Shown here piece after piece: positions 48,792-57,022 of a stretch of DNA of 64,000 bases. The DNA is from RH-AL1 sp965198715 (GTDB taxonomy: Bacteria; Pseudomonadota; Alphaproteobacteria; Rhizobiales; Beijerinckiaceae): NCBI GenBank assembly GCA_965198715.1, contig CBDAPV010000001.1:1364001-1428000 (forward strand). Direction: 5' to 3'. The notes under the pieces were generated by a model. The model made no database searches. It saw only the letters and a list, made by a program, of their open reading frames with translations, and was not told the DNA's origin. The first letter of the stretch is position 1. Each line of letters begins with the position of its first letter. A program made the position numbers and the translations under genes.

Positions 48792-50207
48792 TCACGTCCA
48801 GCCGCCGCAACTCCCCCGAACTGCGCCAAAAAACCCCGCCTCGTCCTCCAGCGTCCTCAAGTCGAGGAGAAACGCATTGTCGGCGATGCGGCCGATCACC
48901 GGCATCGGCAGGCCGCGGAAGCGTTCGGACGTGGCCTTGAGCCAGCGGCCGTCGCCCTTGCCGGGCTGGGGCGGGGTCAGCGCGAGCGCGGCCGAGGGCA
49001 GCGTCTCGACCGGCAGGGCGCCGCTGCCGATCTGGCTGGAGCAATCGACCACGGCCACCCGCGCGGTATCGCCCAGCGCGGCGGCGAGGAGCGGCGCCAG
49101 GCGCTCGGCCTGGGCGCGGATGTCGGTCTGGCGGCGGGTCAGCAGGCGCAGCGTCGGCAGGCGCTCGGCGAGGCGGTCCGGGTCGAGGTAGAGCCGCAGC
49201 ACCGCCTCCATCGCCGCGAACACCTCCTTGCCGACGCGCAGCGCGCGCTTCAGCGGGTGCTTGCGGATCTTGGCGATGAGATCCTTGCGCCCGGCGATGA
49301 GGCCGCACTGCACGCCGCCGAGCAGCTTGTCGCCGGAGAAGGTAACGACGTCGGCGTGCTTCACCGCCTCCATGACGGTGGGCTCGCGCGGCAGGCCGTA
49401 GGCGGAGAAGTCGACGAGATTGCCGCTGCCGAGGTCGTCGAGCATGATGATGCCGCGCTCGCGGCACAGCCGGCCCAGGTCGGCATCCGACACTTCGGCG
49501 GTGAAGCCCTTGATCTCGTAGTTCGACTGGTGGACCTTCATCGCCGCCACGGTGCGCGGGCCGATGGCGTCGGCGTAGTCGCTGATGTGCGTGCGGTTGG
49601 TGGTGCCGACCTCGACCATGCGGCAGCCGGCGCGCGCCATGACGTCGGGCACGCGGAAGGCGCCGCCGATCTCGACGAGCTCGCCGCGCGAGACCAGCAC
49701 CTCCTTCTTCGGCGCCAGGGCCGCCAGCACCAGCAGCACGGCGGCGGCGTTGTTGTTGACGATGGTCGCCGCCTCGGCGCCGGTCAGCTTGCAGATGAGC
49801 GGCTCGACATGATCGTCGCGCTCGCCGCGGCGGCCGGCGGCGACGTCGTATTCGAGGTTGGAGGCCTGGCTCAGCACGCGGGCCACCGAGGCAGCGGCCT
49901 CGGGCGGCAGCAGCGCGCGGCCGAGATTGGTGTGCAGCACCGTGCCGGTGAGATTGAAGACCGGGCGCAGCGAGTGGGCGAACAGCCGCTCCAGTGAGGC
50001 GGCGGCGGCGTCGACCAGCGCGGCCTCGTCCGGCACCGGGCCGCCGGCGGCGCGCACGGCGGCGAGGCTGCCGCGCACCGCCTCCAGCGCCGGCTGCCGG
50101 CCGTAGCGCTCGACCAGTGCGGCCGCATCGTCGCGCCCGAGCAGGCGGTCGACCGAGGGCGGCCGGCCGCGCTCGGGGAGCTGGTGCACGTTCGCCGACG
50201 AGGTCAT
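48792..50207 (-). CDS. selA: L-seryl-tRNA(Sec) selenium transferase SelA
   Basis: 471 residues. N-terminal tRNA-binding domain (PSVDRLLGRDDAAALVERYG), then NLTGTVLHTNLGRALLP, AATIVNNNAAAVLLVL, VEVGTTNRTHISDYADAIG, and the PLP-Lys loop FSGDKLLGGVQCGLIAGR with Lys294. SelA converts Ser-tRNA(Sec) to Sec-tRNA(Sec) using selenophosphate. The tRNA-Sec gene itself lies at 50719-50815 on the same strand, with a DUF29 gene between. selB and selD are not in the window. Confidence 0.95.
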   Translation of the reverse strand: MTSSANVHQLPERGRPPSVDRLLGRDDAAALVERYGRQPALEAVRGSLAAVRAAGGPVPDEAALVDAAAASLERLFAHSLRPVFNLTGTVLHTNLGRALLPPEAAASVARVLSQASNLEYDVAAGRRGERDDHVEPLICKLTGAEAATIVNNNAAAVLLVLAALAPKKEVLVSRGELVEIGGAFRVPDVMARAGCRMVEVGTTNRTHISDYADAIGPRTVAAMKVHQSNYEIKGFTAEVSDADLGRLCRERGIIMLDDLGSGNLVDFSAYGLPREPTVMEAVKHADVVTFSGDKLLGGVQCGLIAGRKDLIAKIRKHPLKRALRVGKEVFAAMEAVLRLYLDPDRLAERLPTLRLLTRRQTDIRAQAERLAPLLAAALGDTARVAVVDCSSQIGSGALPVETLPSAALALTPPQPGKGDGRWLKATSERFRGLPMPVIGRIADNAFLLDLRTLEDEAGFFGAVRGSCGGWT

Positions 50208-50223
50208 GCGTGAAAGCCTCGCA

Positions 50224-50682
50224 TCATGGCGCAGGATCGGCCCAGAATTCCGGATCCATGACCTGGGCCAGGGTGAACGGCAGGGTCGCGGGAAAGCGTG
50301 CCAGCGGAAGATCGGTCTCCAGCGCCGCCTCTGCGCGAGCGTCGGAATAGGCTTCGGTGAGCAGCGCCTCGCGATGCGGCTTCAGGCCCGGGTTTTGGCG
50401 CAACAGCCGCGCCGCGCGCAGTCGTTCGCGCCCGATGATGACGATCCAGCTGCGCCCGGCTCGCTCGGGCTGCACCATGCGCTTCAGCTGGTGGCGGCAG
50501 ATCAGGCGATAGGCGGACTCGAGGCTGGCTGACTGCAAACGTCCCAGGTCGGCGATCTCCTCGGCGATGTTTTCGAGATCAAGCGCCCCGAACCGACCCT
50601 GCCGGATCAATTCGGCCTGCCGCTCGGCCCAGGTGAAGAAATCCTGCTCGTAGAGGCCGGTGTCGATCGTGAGGGTTTCCAT
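50224..50682 (-). CDS. DUF29 family protein
   Basis: 152 residues from ATG 50682. It carries YEQDFFTWAERQAELIRQGRF, DLENIAEEIADLGRLQSASLESAYRLICRHQLKR and PERAGRSWIVIIGRERLR, the defining segments of DUF29. These proteins are widespread in cyanobacteria and alphaproteobacteria, with unknown role. It lies between tRNA-Sec and selA on the same strand, but nothing connects DUF29 to selenium. Confidence 0.9.
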   Translation of the reverse strand: METLTIDTGLYEQDFFTWAERQAELIRQGRFGALDLENIAEEIADLGRLQSASLESAYRLICRHQLKRMVQPERAGRSWIVIIGRERLRAARLLRQNPGLKPHREALLTEAYSDARAEAALETDLPLARFPATLPFTLAQVMDPEFWADPAP

Positions 50683-50718
50683 ACGAACGCCTCCGCTTCG
50701 CGAGCATGCCGTGGATTT

Positions 50719-50815
50719 TGGCGGAAGAGAGTGGGAGTCGAACCCACCAAAGACCGCCTGGCGGCCCCTCCCGGATTTGAAGTCCGGACGCCCCACCGGG
50801 GAACGCATCTCCTCC
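50719..50815 (-). tRNA. selC: tRNA-Sec (anticodon UCA)
   Basis: 97 bases on the minus strand. The acceptor stem has 8 pairs (GGAGGAGA with TCTCTTCC, one G-U), as expected for bacterial tRNA-Sec. The anticodon loop is CTTCAAA with UCA, the variable arm is long, the T arm carries GTTCGACTC and the 3' end is G plus encoded CCA. UCA decodes UGA as selenocysteine with SelB and a SECIS element. Confidence 0.95.
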
Positions 50816-50900
50816 GCCGGGCACCAAAGCCCAGCGGGCGGGGTTTCGCAAGGCCGTCAAGCGCGCAGCTCGCCGACGCGGGCCCCGGAATGACGAGGCG

Positions 50901-51209
50901 TCAGCGCGCCTGCAGCACCGGCCGCGCGTCGGGCAGTATCGGATTTTCCAGAACGCCGAAATCGGTGGCGCGCTCGGTCAGCGAGCGCTCGTGCAGCTTC
51001 TGTTCGCGGCAGATCGCGTAATCCTTGGTGCCGGGCGTGAGGCGGTAGCTGCGGCACACCGCATCGTCCTGCGGGAACATCGCCACCGGCGAGCCGACGG
51101 GCGCGCAGTCGCGGTTGGCGATGCCGAGCAGGCAATCGCGCGGGTCGCAGCCGCCGAGCCCGAGCGGGGCCAGCAGCGCGGCGACGACCTTGAGGGAGCG
51201 CGTGGACAT
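50901..51209 (-). CDS. small Cys-containing lipoprotein
   Basis: 102 residues from ATG 51209 (MSTRSLKVV). Lipobox LGGC at residues 18-21 marks a lipoprotein. The mature part has three further Cys (RDCLLGIANRDCAPVG, AVCRSYRLTPG, AICREQ) that could form disulphides. No known family. It lies between tRNA-Sec and the prophage-like module on the same strand. Confidence 0.6.
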   Translation of the reverse strand: MSTRSLKVVAALLAPLGLGGCDPRDCLLGIANRDCAPVGSPVAMFPQDDAVCRSYRLTPGTKDYAICREQKLHERSLTERATDFGVLENPILPDARPVLQAR

Positions 51210-51260
51210 GGTTCGACCTACCATGCGGCTCGGAGCGCGCAAAGCTGTCGCGGCGCACGA

Positions 51261-51773
51261 TCAGGAGACAGGCTCGCGGCGTGTCTCCAGCGCCGCGGCG
51301 ATGGCCCGGAGCGCGCGGGTCTTGCGGGCGTGGAAGGTCTGCGGCGTCCAGCCGCGCTCGCGACAGAGCGCGCGCAGCGAGCGGCCCCGGGCCACGCGGT
51401 GCGCCCACAGCGTGGCGATCAGCGCCAGCTCTGGATTGTCCGCGCGCAACAGGCGCAGCCAGTCCAGCGCGCGGTCCATGCGGTCGATGTCGAGGCCGCT
51501 GGGGCGCAGCGCCAGCTCGCCGAGGCGGGCGCCGGCGCGCTCGCGGCGCTCGGCCTCGGGCAGCTCGGCCTGTGCCAGCTCGTCGGCCCATTCGAGCCGG
51601 TGCTGCGGCCAATGGTTGCCGGGCGCGCGCGGTCCCCGCGGACGCGGCAAGCGGTCCAGCGTGCGCATGGCGTCGACGAGCCGGCGCCCGACGTGCTCGG
51701 GTGTCCAGGTCGACGGCAGGACGGTCGCTGCGTCGAGATCGGGCGCGTCGGAACAGTCGAGGAGGTCAGGCAT
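51261..51773 (-). CDS. DUF6362-like protein with a C-terminal helix-turn-helix
   Basis: 170 residues from ATG 51773. An N-terminal segment (STWTPEHVGRRLVDAMRTLDRLP) is followed by a Pro/Arg region, a helix, and LIATLWAHRVARGRSLRALCRERGWTPQTFHARKTRALRAIAAAL. The last looks like a sigma-factor-region-4-like HTH. I associate it with the DUF6362 family seen in alphaproteobacterial prophages; this is from recall. Starts 8 bases inside the upstream 111-residue gene. Confidence 0.7.
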   Translation of the reverse strand: MPDLLDCSDAPDLDAATVLPSTWTPEHVGRRLVDAMRTLDRLPRPRGPRAPGNHWPQHRLEWADELAQAELPEAERRERAGARLGELALRPSGLDIDRMDRALDWLRLLRADNPELALIATLWAHRVARGRSLRALCRERGWTPQTFHARKTRALRAIAAALETRREPVS

Positions 51774-52101
51774 CGTCGTCCAGGATGTTGTCGATGAGCG
51801 CGGCATTGGAGCCGGCGGCGATGACGAGCGAGCGGATCAGCCGCTCGCGGCTGAGGCCGCGGCGGGCGGCGGCGTGGTCGAGGCGCAGGCCGACCTCGGG
51901 CGGCAAGCGGCGACCCGCCGCGTCGCGGAGCGCGAGGCCGAAGCGGTTGGCCTGGCGGCGGACGTTGCCGGGCGAGGTGGCGACGGCGGGATCGCGGGCG
52001 ACCTCTTCGGTGTCGAGCCCGCGGCCGACCAGGAAGCCGAGGCGGGCGACCCTGTCGCGGGTCCAGGGGCGCTGAGGGCAGGGCTTGGGGAGGCGAGGCA
52101 T
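51766..52101 (-). CDS. small DNA-binding-like protein upstream of the DUF6362-like gene
   Basis: 111 residues. WTRDRVARLGFLVGRGLDTEEVARDP followed by ATSPGNVRRQANRFGLALR reads as a GcrA-like or HTH motif. The C-terminal half (LDHAAARRGLSRERLIRSLVIAAGSNAALID) is a second helical part. The gene is divergent from an S24-type repressor, with 83 bases between, and overlaps the DUF6362-like gene by 8 bases, a layout typical of a phage control region. Confidence 0.6.
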   Translation of the reverse strand: MPRLPKPCPQRPWTRDRVARLGFLVGRGLDTEEVARDPAVATSPGNVRRQANRFGLALRDAAGRRLPPEVGLRLDHAAARRGLSRERLIRSLVIAAGSNAALIDNILDDDA

Positions 52102-52112
52102 AGCCGCATGAT

Positions 52113-52126
52113 CGGTACTTAAACCG
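52113..52126. promoter_or_regulatory. possible operator of the S24 repressor
   Basis: CGGT-ACTTAA-ACCG is an inverted repeat 12 bases upstream of the minus-strand ORF and 59 bases before the plus-strand repressor start. With GTACC again near 52177 it is a candidate binding site; weak evidence. Confidence 0.25.
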
Positions 52127-52184
52127 AGGACGTCAAGGCCATCTTACCGGGTGCGGCGCGCGACAAATCGGCTATTGTACCGTT

Positions 52185-52835
52185 ATGCAGCTGAAAGATG
52201 TCCTCGAACGCGTCGAGAGCCGGCTCAAGGCGCTGAACCTCTCGGCGCATGCCGCCTCGATGGCGGCCAAGAAGCCCGACGCGGTGCGCAACCTGCGCCG
52301 CGCCGTGCAGAACGGCGAGCGCCGCGGCATCACCACCGACACGCTCTCGGCGCTGGCGCCGGTGCTGCAGACCACCGCCTCCTGGCTGATGGAGGGCACG
52401 TCGGAGGCGCCACCCTCCTCGACCAGCCTGCGCATCGTCGGCCGCATCGGCGCCGGCGCCGAGATCCTGCCCGAGTTCGAGCAGATGCCGCCCGATGGCC
52501 TCTACGAGATGGACGTCGCGCTGCCGCTGGCGCCCGACACCATCGCCTTCGTCGTCGAGGGCGACAGCATGTGGCCGCGCTACAACGCCGGCGACGTCGT
52601 GGTGTGCTCCGACGCCGAGCACGATCCCGCGCTGATCACCGGGCGCGAGGCGGCGGTGCGCACCGGCGACGGCAAGCGCTTCCTCAAGACGATCCGGCGC
52701 GGATCATCCAACAACACCTACGATCTCGAGAGCCACAACGCCCCGCCGATCCGCGACGTCATGATCGCCTGGGCCTCGCCGATCCTGATGATGCTGCCCA
52801 ACCCGAAACTCGGCGGCCGTGGATTTTTACGGTAG
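52185..52835 (+). CDS. S24-family (LexA/CI-like) phage-type repressor
   Basis: 216 residues. The N-terminal half has a helix-turn-helix-like stretch (AASMAAKKPDAVRNLRRAV, then TDTLSALAPVLQTTASWLMEG). The C-terminal LexA-type peptidase has RIVGRIGAGAEILPEFEQ (cleavage region), the Ser nucleophile Ser128 in VEGDSMWPRYNAGDVVVCS and catalytic Lys164 in GDGKRFLKTI. Proteins like this are repressors that cut themselves during the SOS response. Divergent small HTH genes suggest a lysogeny-type switch. Confidence 0.87.
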   Translation: MQLKDVLERVESRLKALNLSAHAASMAAKKPDAVRNLRRAVQNGERRGITTDTLSALAPVLQTTASWLMEGTSEAPPSSTSLRIVGRIGAGAEILPEFEQMPPDGLYEMDVALPLAPDTIAFVVEGDSMWPRYNAGDVVVCSDAEHDPALITGREAAVRTGDGKRFLKTIRRGSSNNTYDLESHNAPPIRDVMIAWASPILMMLPNPKLGGRGFLR

Positions 52836-52893
52836 AATGACCTTGTCGTAGGTCATAGTACCTGTATGCTGGTGGCTTCTCTCGGAGGCCACC

Positions 52894-53199
52894 ATGACCC
52901 CAGGCACGCCTACCTTCGCTCCTGATCTTGCCGCGGCGGCGCGGCGCTCCGTCATCCACATGGTCAAGTGCCGCGCGCGGCACTACGGCCGCCGGCCGCA
53001 GGCGCTTGAGGCCCTGTTCCCCGGCCTCGCGTGCGCACCGCCGGACACGCTGGTCGCCGTCGCGCGCCATCTCGTCGAGCGCGAGGCCGGCTCGCCCCGG
53101 CGCTGGTTCGGCTTCGGCGGCGAGGTCTCTCTCCTCAACGCCCGCGCCGCGCTGCTGCTCGGGCGCACGATGCGACGATCCGCTCGCGCCCCGCTATGA
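52894..53199 (+). CDS. small conserved-looking protein next to the S24 repressor
   Basis: 101 residues; ATG with GGAGG upstream. It is helical and basic (RRSVIHMVKCRARHYGRRP, DTLVAVARHLVEREAGSPRRWFGFGGEVSLLNARAALLLGRT). Proteins with the R-x-W-F-G-F-G segment accompany phage-type repressors in some alphaproteobacteria, as I recall. No catalytic motif. A TGACC...GGTCA inverted repeat (52839-52856) lies just upstream and may be its operator. Confidence 0.6.
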   Translation: MTPGTPTFAPDLAAAARRSVIHMVKCRARHYGRRPQALEALFPGLACAPPDTLVAVARHLVEREAGSPRRWFGFGGEVSLLNARAALLLGRTMRRSARAPL

Positions 53200-53399
53200 T
53201 CGTTCTACGTCGAGCCATAGTTCTCGAGCCACGGTTCTTCGGCCATGCGGATTGAGCGTATGTCAGCGCTTCAGGTTTATTTGAAGAGCTGGCACACGAA
53301 TGCGGGTTCGCCAGAATAGGGTGGACTTGGCTTGGTCGCGGACAAGCGACGGAAAAAATTCGGGACGGCCGTACTCTCGGATATCTTCTAACTTCTCCG

Positions 53400-54002
53400 T
53401 CATCGCTCCTTGCCGCCGGCGGTCTTCCGGACGGTTGGCCGAAGTGCCGCTTCGGCCTCGTTCGACAGGGCGGCCGCCCTCTGTCTCGTCACGTCTCGGC
53501 CCTTGGCCATGGCCTGGTCGAGGATGATGTCCGCGGACTGGATCCGTCCCAATTCCTCGAGGACACGCAGGTACCCGCCCGTGCTGAGGGGCATGACGCG
53601 TTCGGGTAAGGTGCTGATGAACTTCCGGCGGTTGACGTCGGAGTCCTCGAACAGGAGGATCGCCGACAGGCCGTCGTCGGAGGCGATGACGTCGCCCAGC
53701 ACCTCGCTCGCCGAGCGTTCGCCGCGATGCGTGGTTTTGGTCTTAGGGTCGATTTCAACGAGGGTGAGGTATTCGGCGAAGACGTCGGTCGGTTCTATCG
53801 TGACGAGCGGTCGCGCCTTCCTGACCCAGTCGACGATGGCGGAGGCGCCAAGCTTCGCGATGTACTTCGTGGTCTCGTGATAGACCATGTCCGGGATCAT
53901 GACCGGCAGTCCCGGCATGGTCAGCAGGTGAAGGCTGTCGGCGGCAGCCAGCGTGATCAGCGGCGAGGAGTCGGTCACGATGAGACCAACGGTCTCCTTC
54001 AT
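53400..54002 (-). CDS. PIN-domain toxin-like protein
   Basis: 200 residues. The N-terminus LIVTDSSPLITLAAADSLHLL carries the first conserved Asp of the PIN fold, then IPDMVYHETTKYIAKLGA and later GERSASEVLGDVIASDDGLSAILLFEDSDV with further acidic residues. The C-terminal tail is longer than a minimal VapC. PIN toxins cleave tRNA or rRNA. It is translated 4 bases overlapping with a small upstream gene, the usual antitoxin-first order. Confidence 0.8.
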   Translation of the reverse strand: MKETVGLIVTDSSPLITLAAADSLHLLTMPGLPVMIPDMVYHETTKYIAKLGASAIVDWVRKARPLVTIEPTDVFAEYLTLVEIDPKTKTTHRGERSASEVLGDVIASDDGLSAILLFEDSDVNRRKFISTLPERVMPLSTGGYLRVLEELGRIQSADIILDQAMAKGRDVTRQRAAALSNEAEAALRPTVRKTAGGKER

Positions 54003-54235
54003 CGGGTCGCCGACCGCGATATTGTCGAGGCGTCACGAAGTATGCCGCGCAATCGGCCCTGCGCGCCAAGCTGCAGTCCGTCGGGTGCCGTGGGCGGCCT
54101 GAGATCCAGCTCGTTCAGCTTGGCAAGCACGTCGATATAGTTGGTATATCCCTTCGTCCGCAAGACGCTCCAAGACGTTCTGCCGGCCGCATAGTCCCTT
54201 ACGAGCGTTTCAAACGTCGTGCTCATCTCAGTCAT
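53999..54235 (-). CDS. putative antitoxin of the PIN module
   Basis: 78 residues from ATG 54235 (or Met4 at 54226). It contains TTFETLVRDYAAGRTSWSVLRTKGYTNYIDVLAKLNELDLRPP, with a helix pair that could be a small DNA-binding or toxin-binding unit. The 4-base ATGA overlap with the PIN gene is the main reason to call it the antitoxin. Family not recognised with certainty. Confidence 0.65.
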   Translation of the reverse strand: MTEMSTTFETLVRDYAAGRTSWSVLRTKGYTNYIDVLAKLNELDLRPPTAPDGLQLGAQGRLRGILRDASTISRSATR

Positions 54236-54616
54236 CCCTCGCCTGGTTCGCCGCTTCGAGGGCGATCGTCGACGTTCGTAGTCTTTGGTCCAGGCAAATG
54301 GCCGGACCCTGTTCTTCTAGTGGACGGTAGCATCTCGGCCGCCGCACGGCGATGTCGCCTTATCCAGCTCGATTCGTTCGGGCTTGTGGTTGAACACGTG
54401 AGCTTCGAAGCGCCGCATTTGCTTGGCGGCGATGGCGCGACGTCCATGAAAGTCGCCACGAAGCACTTTCTTGGCGATGTACTCCGCGAGACGCGCGCTC
54501 GTCATGCGGCGCTCGTGCAGCGATGAGATGCGCTAGAACCCAATGGTCGTTCTTTGTGCGCAGGAACCAACCACGGCACGTCCTGTTTTGCCGATCCTTG
54601 AGGAGAGGGTACGATC
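54236..54616. other. 381-base gap, one doubtful small frame
   Basis: A minus-strand frame at 54317-54505 (62 residues, with YIAKKVLRGDFHGRRAIA and FEAHVFNHKPERIELDKA) is protein-like in composition but has no ribosome site and no known family. Otherwise nothing is seen. The egtB promoter must lie in the right part. Confidence 0.35.
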
Positions 54617-55888
54617 ATGACCGCAGGCCTTCGCCCTTGGACGGAGGATGCCACTCATCTTGTGGCCCTGGCGAGCCGGCTACGCGCGACGCGGCGGTAC
54701 TCGCTCGATCTCGCCGCGCCGCTGTCGCCCGAGGACCAGGTCGTCCAGGCCAGCGACGATGCCAGCCCCACCAAGTGGCACCTCGCCCACGTCACATGGT
54801 TCTTCGAGACGTTCCTGTTGAAGCCCTACCTGCCGGGCTACCGACTGTTCGACGGGCGCTTCCCCTATTGCTTCAACTCCTACTACGAGGCGGAAGGCCC
54901 GCGGCACCCCCGCGGCGCCCGCGGCCTGCTGACACGGCCGCGCCACGACGAGGTGATGGCCTATCGCGCTGCCGTGGACGCCGGGCTCGACACGCTCTTG
55001 GCCGACGATGCGGCGATGGACGATCCGCGCGTCGTCGAACTGGTCGAGATCGGCATCCACCACGAGCAGCAGCACCAGGAGCTGCTGCTCACAGACGCGC
55101 TCAGCCTGTTTGCCAACCAGCCGCTGCTCCCGGCCTACGCCGAGGCGCCGACGCCGGGCGACACGTCCGTCTTGCCGCTGACCTTCACCGCCTACGACGG
55201 CGGCATCCACGAGGTCGGCCACGCCGGCGCCGGCTTCTTCTTCGACAACGAGGGCCCGCGCCATCGCGCCCTGCTGCAACCCTTTGAACTAGCGAATCGG
55301 CTCGTCACCAATGGCGAATGGCTCGACTTCATGCGCGCCGGCGGCTATCGCACCGCCGCGCTTTGGCTGGCCGACGGCTGGGGCACGGTCAGGACCCAGG
55401 GCTGGGAGGCGCCGCTCTACTGGCAGGAGCGCGACGGCGCCTGGTGGCAGATGAGCCTGCACGGCCTTCGCCCCGTCGAAGTGGCCGCGCCGGTCGATCA
55501 CGTCAGCTTCTACGAGGCCGACGCCTACGCGCGCTGGGCGGGATACCGCCTGCCGACGGAGTTCGAGTGGGAGCACGCCGCGGTCGCCGATGCGGACTCG
55601 ACGGAGCGGCCGCGCCGCCTGGCACCGGAGCCGGCGCAGCCCGGCGACCGGCAGATGTTCGGCGACGTCTGGCAATGGACGCAGTCGGCCTACCTCCCCT
55701 ATCCCGGCTACAGGGCGGCACCCGGCGCGATCGGCGAGTACAACGGCAAGTTCATGTGCTCGCAGCAGGTGCTGCGCGGCTCGTCCTGCGCCACGCCGCC
55801 CGGCCACGCGCGCGCCACCTACCGCAACTTCTTCTATCCCCACCAGCGCTGGCAGTTCACCGGCCTGCGCCTGGCCAGCGACCGGTAG
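54617..55888 (+). CDS. egtB: ergothioneine biosynthesis sulfoxide synthase EgtB
   Basis: 423 residues; ATG with GAGGAG upstream. The N-terminal DinB-like domain has the iron ligands in WHLAHVTWFFETF and IHHEQQHQELLLTDAL (H-x3-H-x-E). The C-terminal formylglycine-generating-enzyme-like domain has NRLVTNGEWLDFM, PVDHVSFYEADAYARWAGYRLPTEFEWEHA, and VLRGSSCATPPGHARATYRNFF. EgtB couples hercynine to a thiol with oxygen. egtD follows after 4 bases, so the two form an operon. Confidence 0.95.
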   Translation: MTAGLRPWTEDATHLVALASRLRATRRYSLDLAAPLSPEDQVVQASDDASPTKWHLAHVTWFFETFLLKPYLPGYRLFDGRFPYCFNSYYEAEGPRHPRGARGLLTRPRHDEVMAYRAAVDAGLDTLLADDAAMDDPRVVELVEIGIHHEQQHQELLLTDALSLFANQPLLPAYAEAPTPGDTSVLPLTFTAYDGGIHEVGHAGAGFFFDNEGPRHRALLQPFELANRLVTNGEWLDFMRAGGYRTAALWLADGWGTVRTQGWEAPLYWQERDGAWWQMSLHGLRPVEVAAPVDHVSFYEADAYARWAGYRLPTEFEWEHAAVADADSTERPRRLAPEPAQPGDRQMFGDVWQWTQSAYLPYPGYRAAPGAIGEYNGKFMCSQQVLRGSSCATPPGHARATYRNFFYPHQRWQFTGLRLASDR

Positions 55889-55892
55889 GTTC

Positions 55893-56885
55893 ATGACCCA
55901 TACGAGTTTCGACGACGACGTCTCCGGCTTCGCCGCAGATGTCCTGCAGGGTCTCGACGCGGCGCAGAAGACGCTGCCCTGCCAATACCTCTATGACGCC
56001 CGCGGCAGCGAGCTCTTCGAGGCGATCACCGACCTGCCGGAATATTATCCCACACGCACCGAGATCGGCATCCTCGAGGCCAGCGTCGTCGACATCGTGG
56101 CGGAGACGCCTTCGGGTTCGGTGCTCGTCGAGTTCGGCTCGGGCTCGTCGCGCAAGACCGAGATCCTGCTCGCCGCGCTGGACAAGCTCGCCGCCTACGT
56201 GCCCATCGACGTCTCCGCGAGCGCTCTGGCCGACGCCCGCTCCCGCCTCGCCCAGCGTTTCCCGCAGCTGCGGGTCGAGCCGGTCATCGGCGATTTCCGC
56301 GACCCGCTGGTGCTGCCGGCCGATCTCGCGGTGCGGCCGCGCATGGGCTTCTTCCCGGGCTCGACCATCGGCAACTTCCGCCCGGGCGAGGCGGCGTTGC
56401 TGCTCGGCGGCATGGCCGCCGCGCTCGGCGCCGGCGGCCGGCTCATCATCGGTGTCGACCTGCGCAAGGCAACGGCCAGGCTGCTGCCGGCCTACGACGA
56501 TGCCGCCGGCGTCACCGCCGCCTTCAACAAGAACCTGCTGACCCGCGCCAACCGCGAGCTCGGTGCCGACTTCGACCTCGACGGCTTCCGCCACGAGGCC
56601 CGCTTCAACGGCACCGAGAGCCGCATCGAGATGCACCTGGTGAGCGAGCGCGCCCAGACCGTGCGCCTGCTCGGCCGCAGCTTCGCCTTTCGCCCCGGCG
56701 AGAGCATTCATACCGAGAACTCGCACAAGTACACGGTGGACGCGTTTCAGGCGCTGGCGAGGGGCGCGGGCTGGATCCCGCGGCGCGTGTGGATGGATGC
56801 GGCCGGGCTGTTCAGCGTGCACGAGATCGTGGTGGCGCGTGAGCCCGGCAGCCAAGCAAAGCTTATCAGCGGCAACGATAATTGA
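55893..56885 (+). CDS. egtD: L-histidine N-alpha-methyltransferase EgtD
   Basis: 330 residues from ATG 55893. Signature: LPCQYLYDARGSELFEAITDLPEYYPTRTE, VLVEFGSGSSRKTEILLAAL (SAM loop), YVPIDVSASAL, MGFFPGSTIGNF, LIIGVDLRKATARLLPAYDD and TENSHKYTVDAFQALA. EgtD trimethylates histidine to hercynine, the first step of ergothioneine synthesis. No egtA, egtC or egtE is adjacent; in many proteobacteria EgtB can use other thiols and EgtC/E may be replaced. Confidence 0.95.
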   Translation: MTHTSFDDDVSGFAADVLQGLDAAQKTLPCQYLYDARGSELFEAITDLPEYYPTRTEIGILEASVVDIVAETPSGSVLVEFGSGSSRKTEILLAALDKLAAYVPIDVSASALADARSRLAQRFPQLRVEPVIGDFRDPLVLPADLAVRPRMGFFPGSTIGNFRPGEAALLLGGMAAALGAGGRLIIGVDLRKATARLLPAYDDAAGVTAAFNKNLLTRANRELGADFDLDGFRHEARFNGTESRIEMHLVSERAQTVRLLGRSFAFRPGESIHTENSHKYTVDAFQALARGAGWIPRRVWMDAAGLFSVHEIVVAREPGSQAKLISGNDN

Positions 56886-57022
56886 AGACACGCACCCGAT
56901 GTGTCGGAGGGAACACGCGGTCACGTCCTTATAACTCAAGTCCGAACGACCGCTTGCCGCCATCGGCTTCGCTTGCTTGAAGCACCCTCTGCCGAAAGAA
57001 GGCATCGGGGGCGGGCGTAAAG

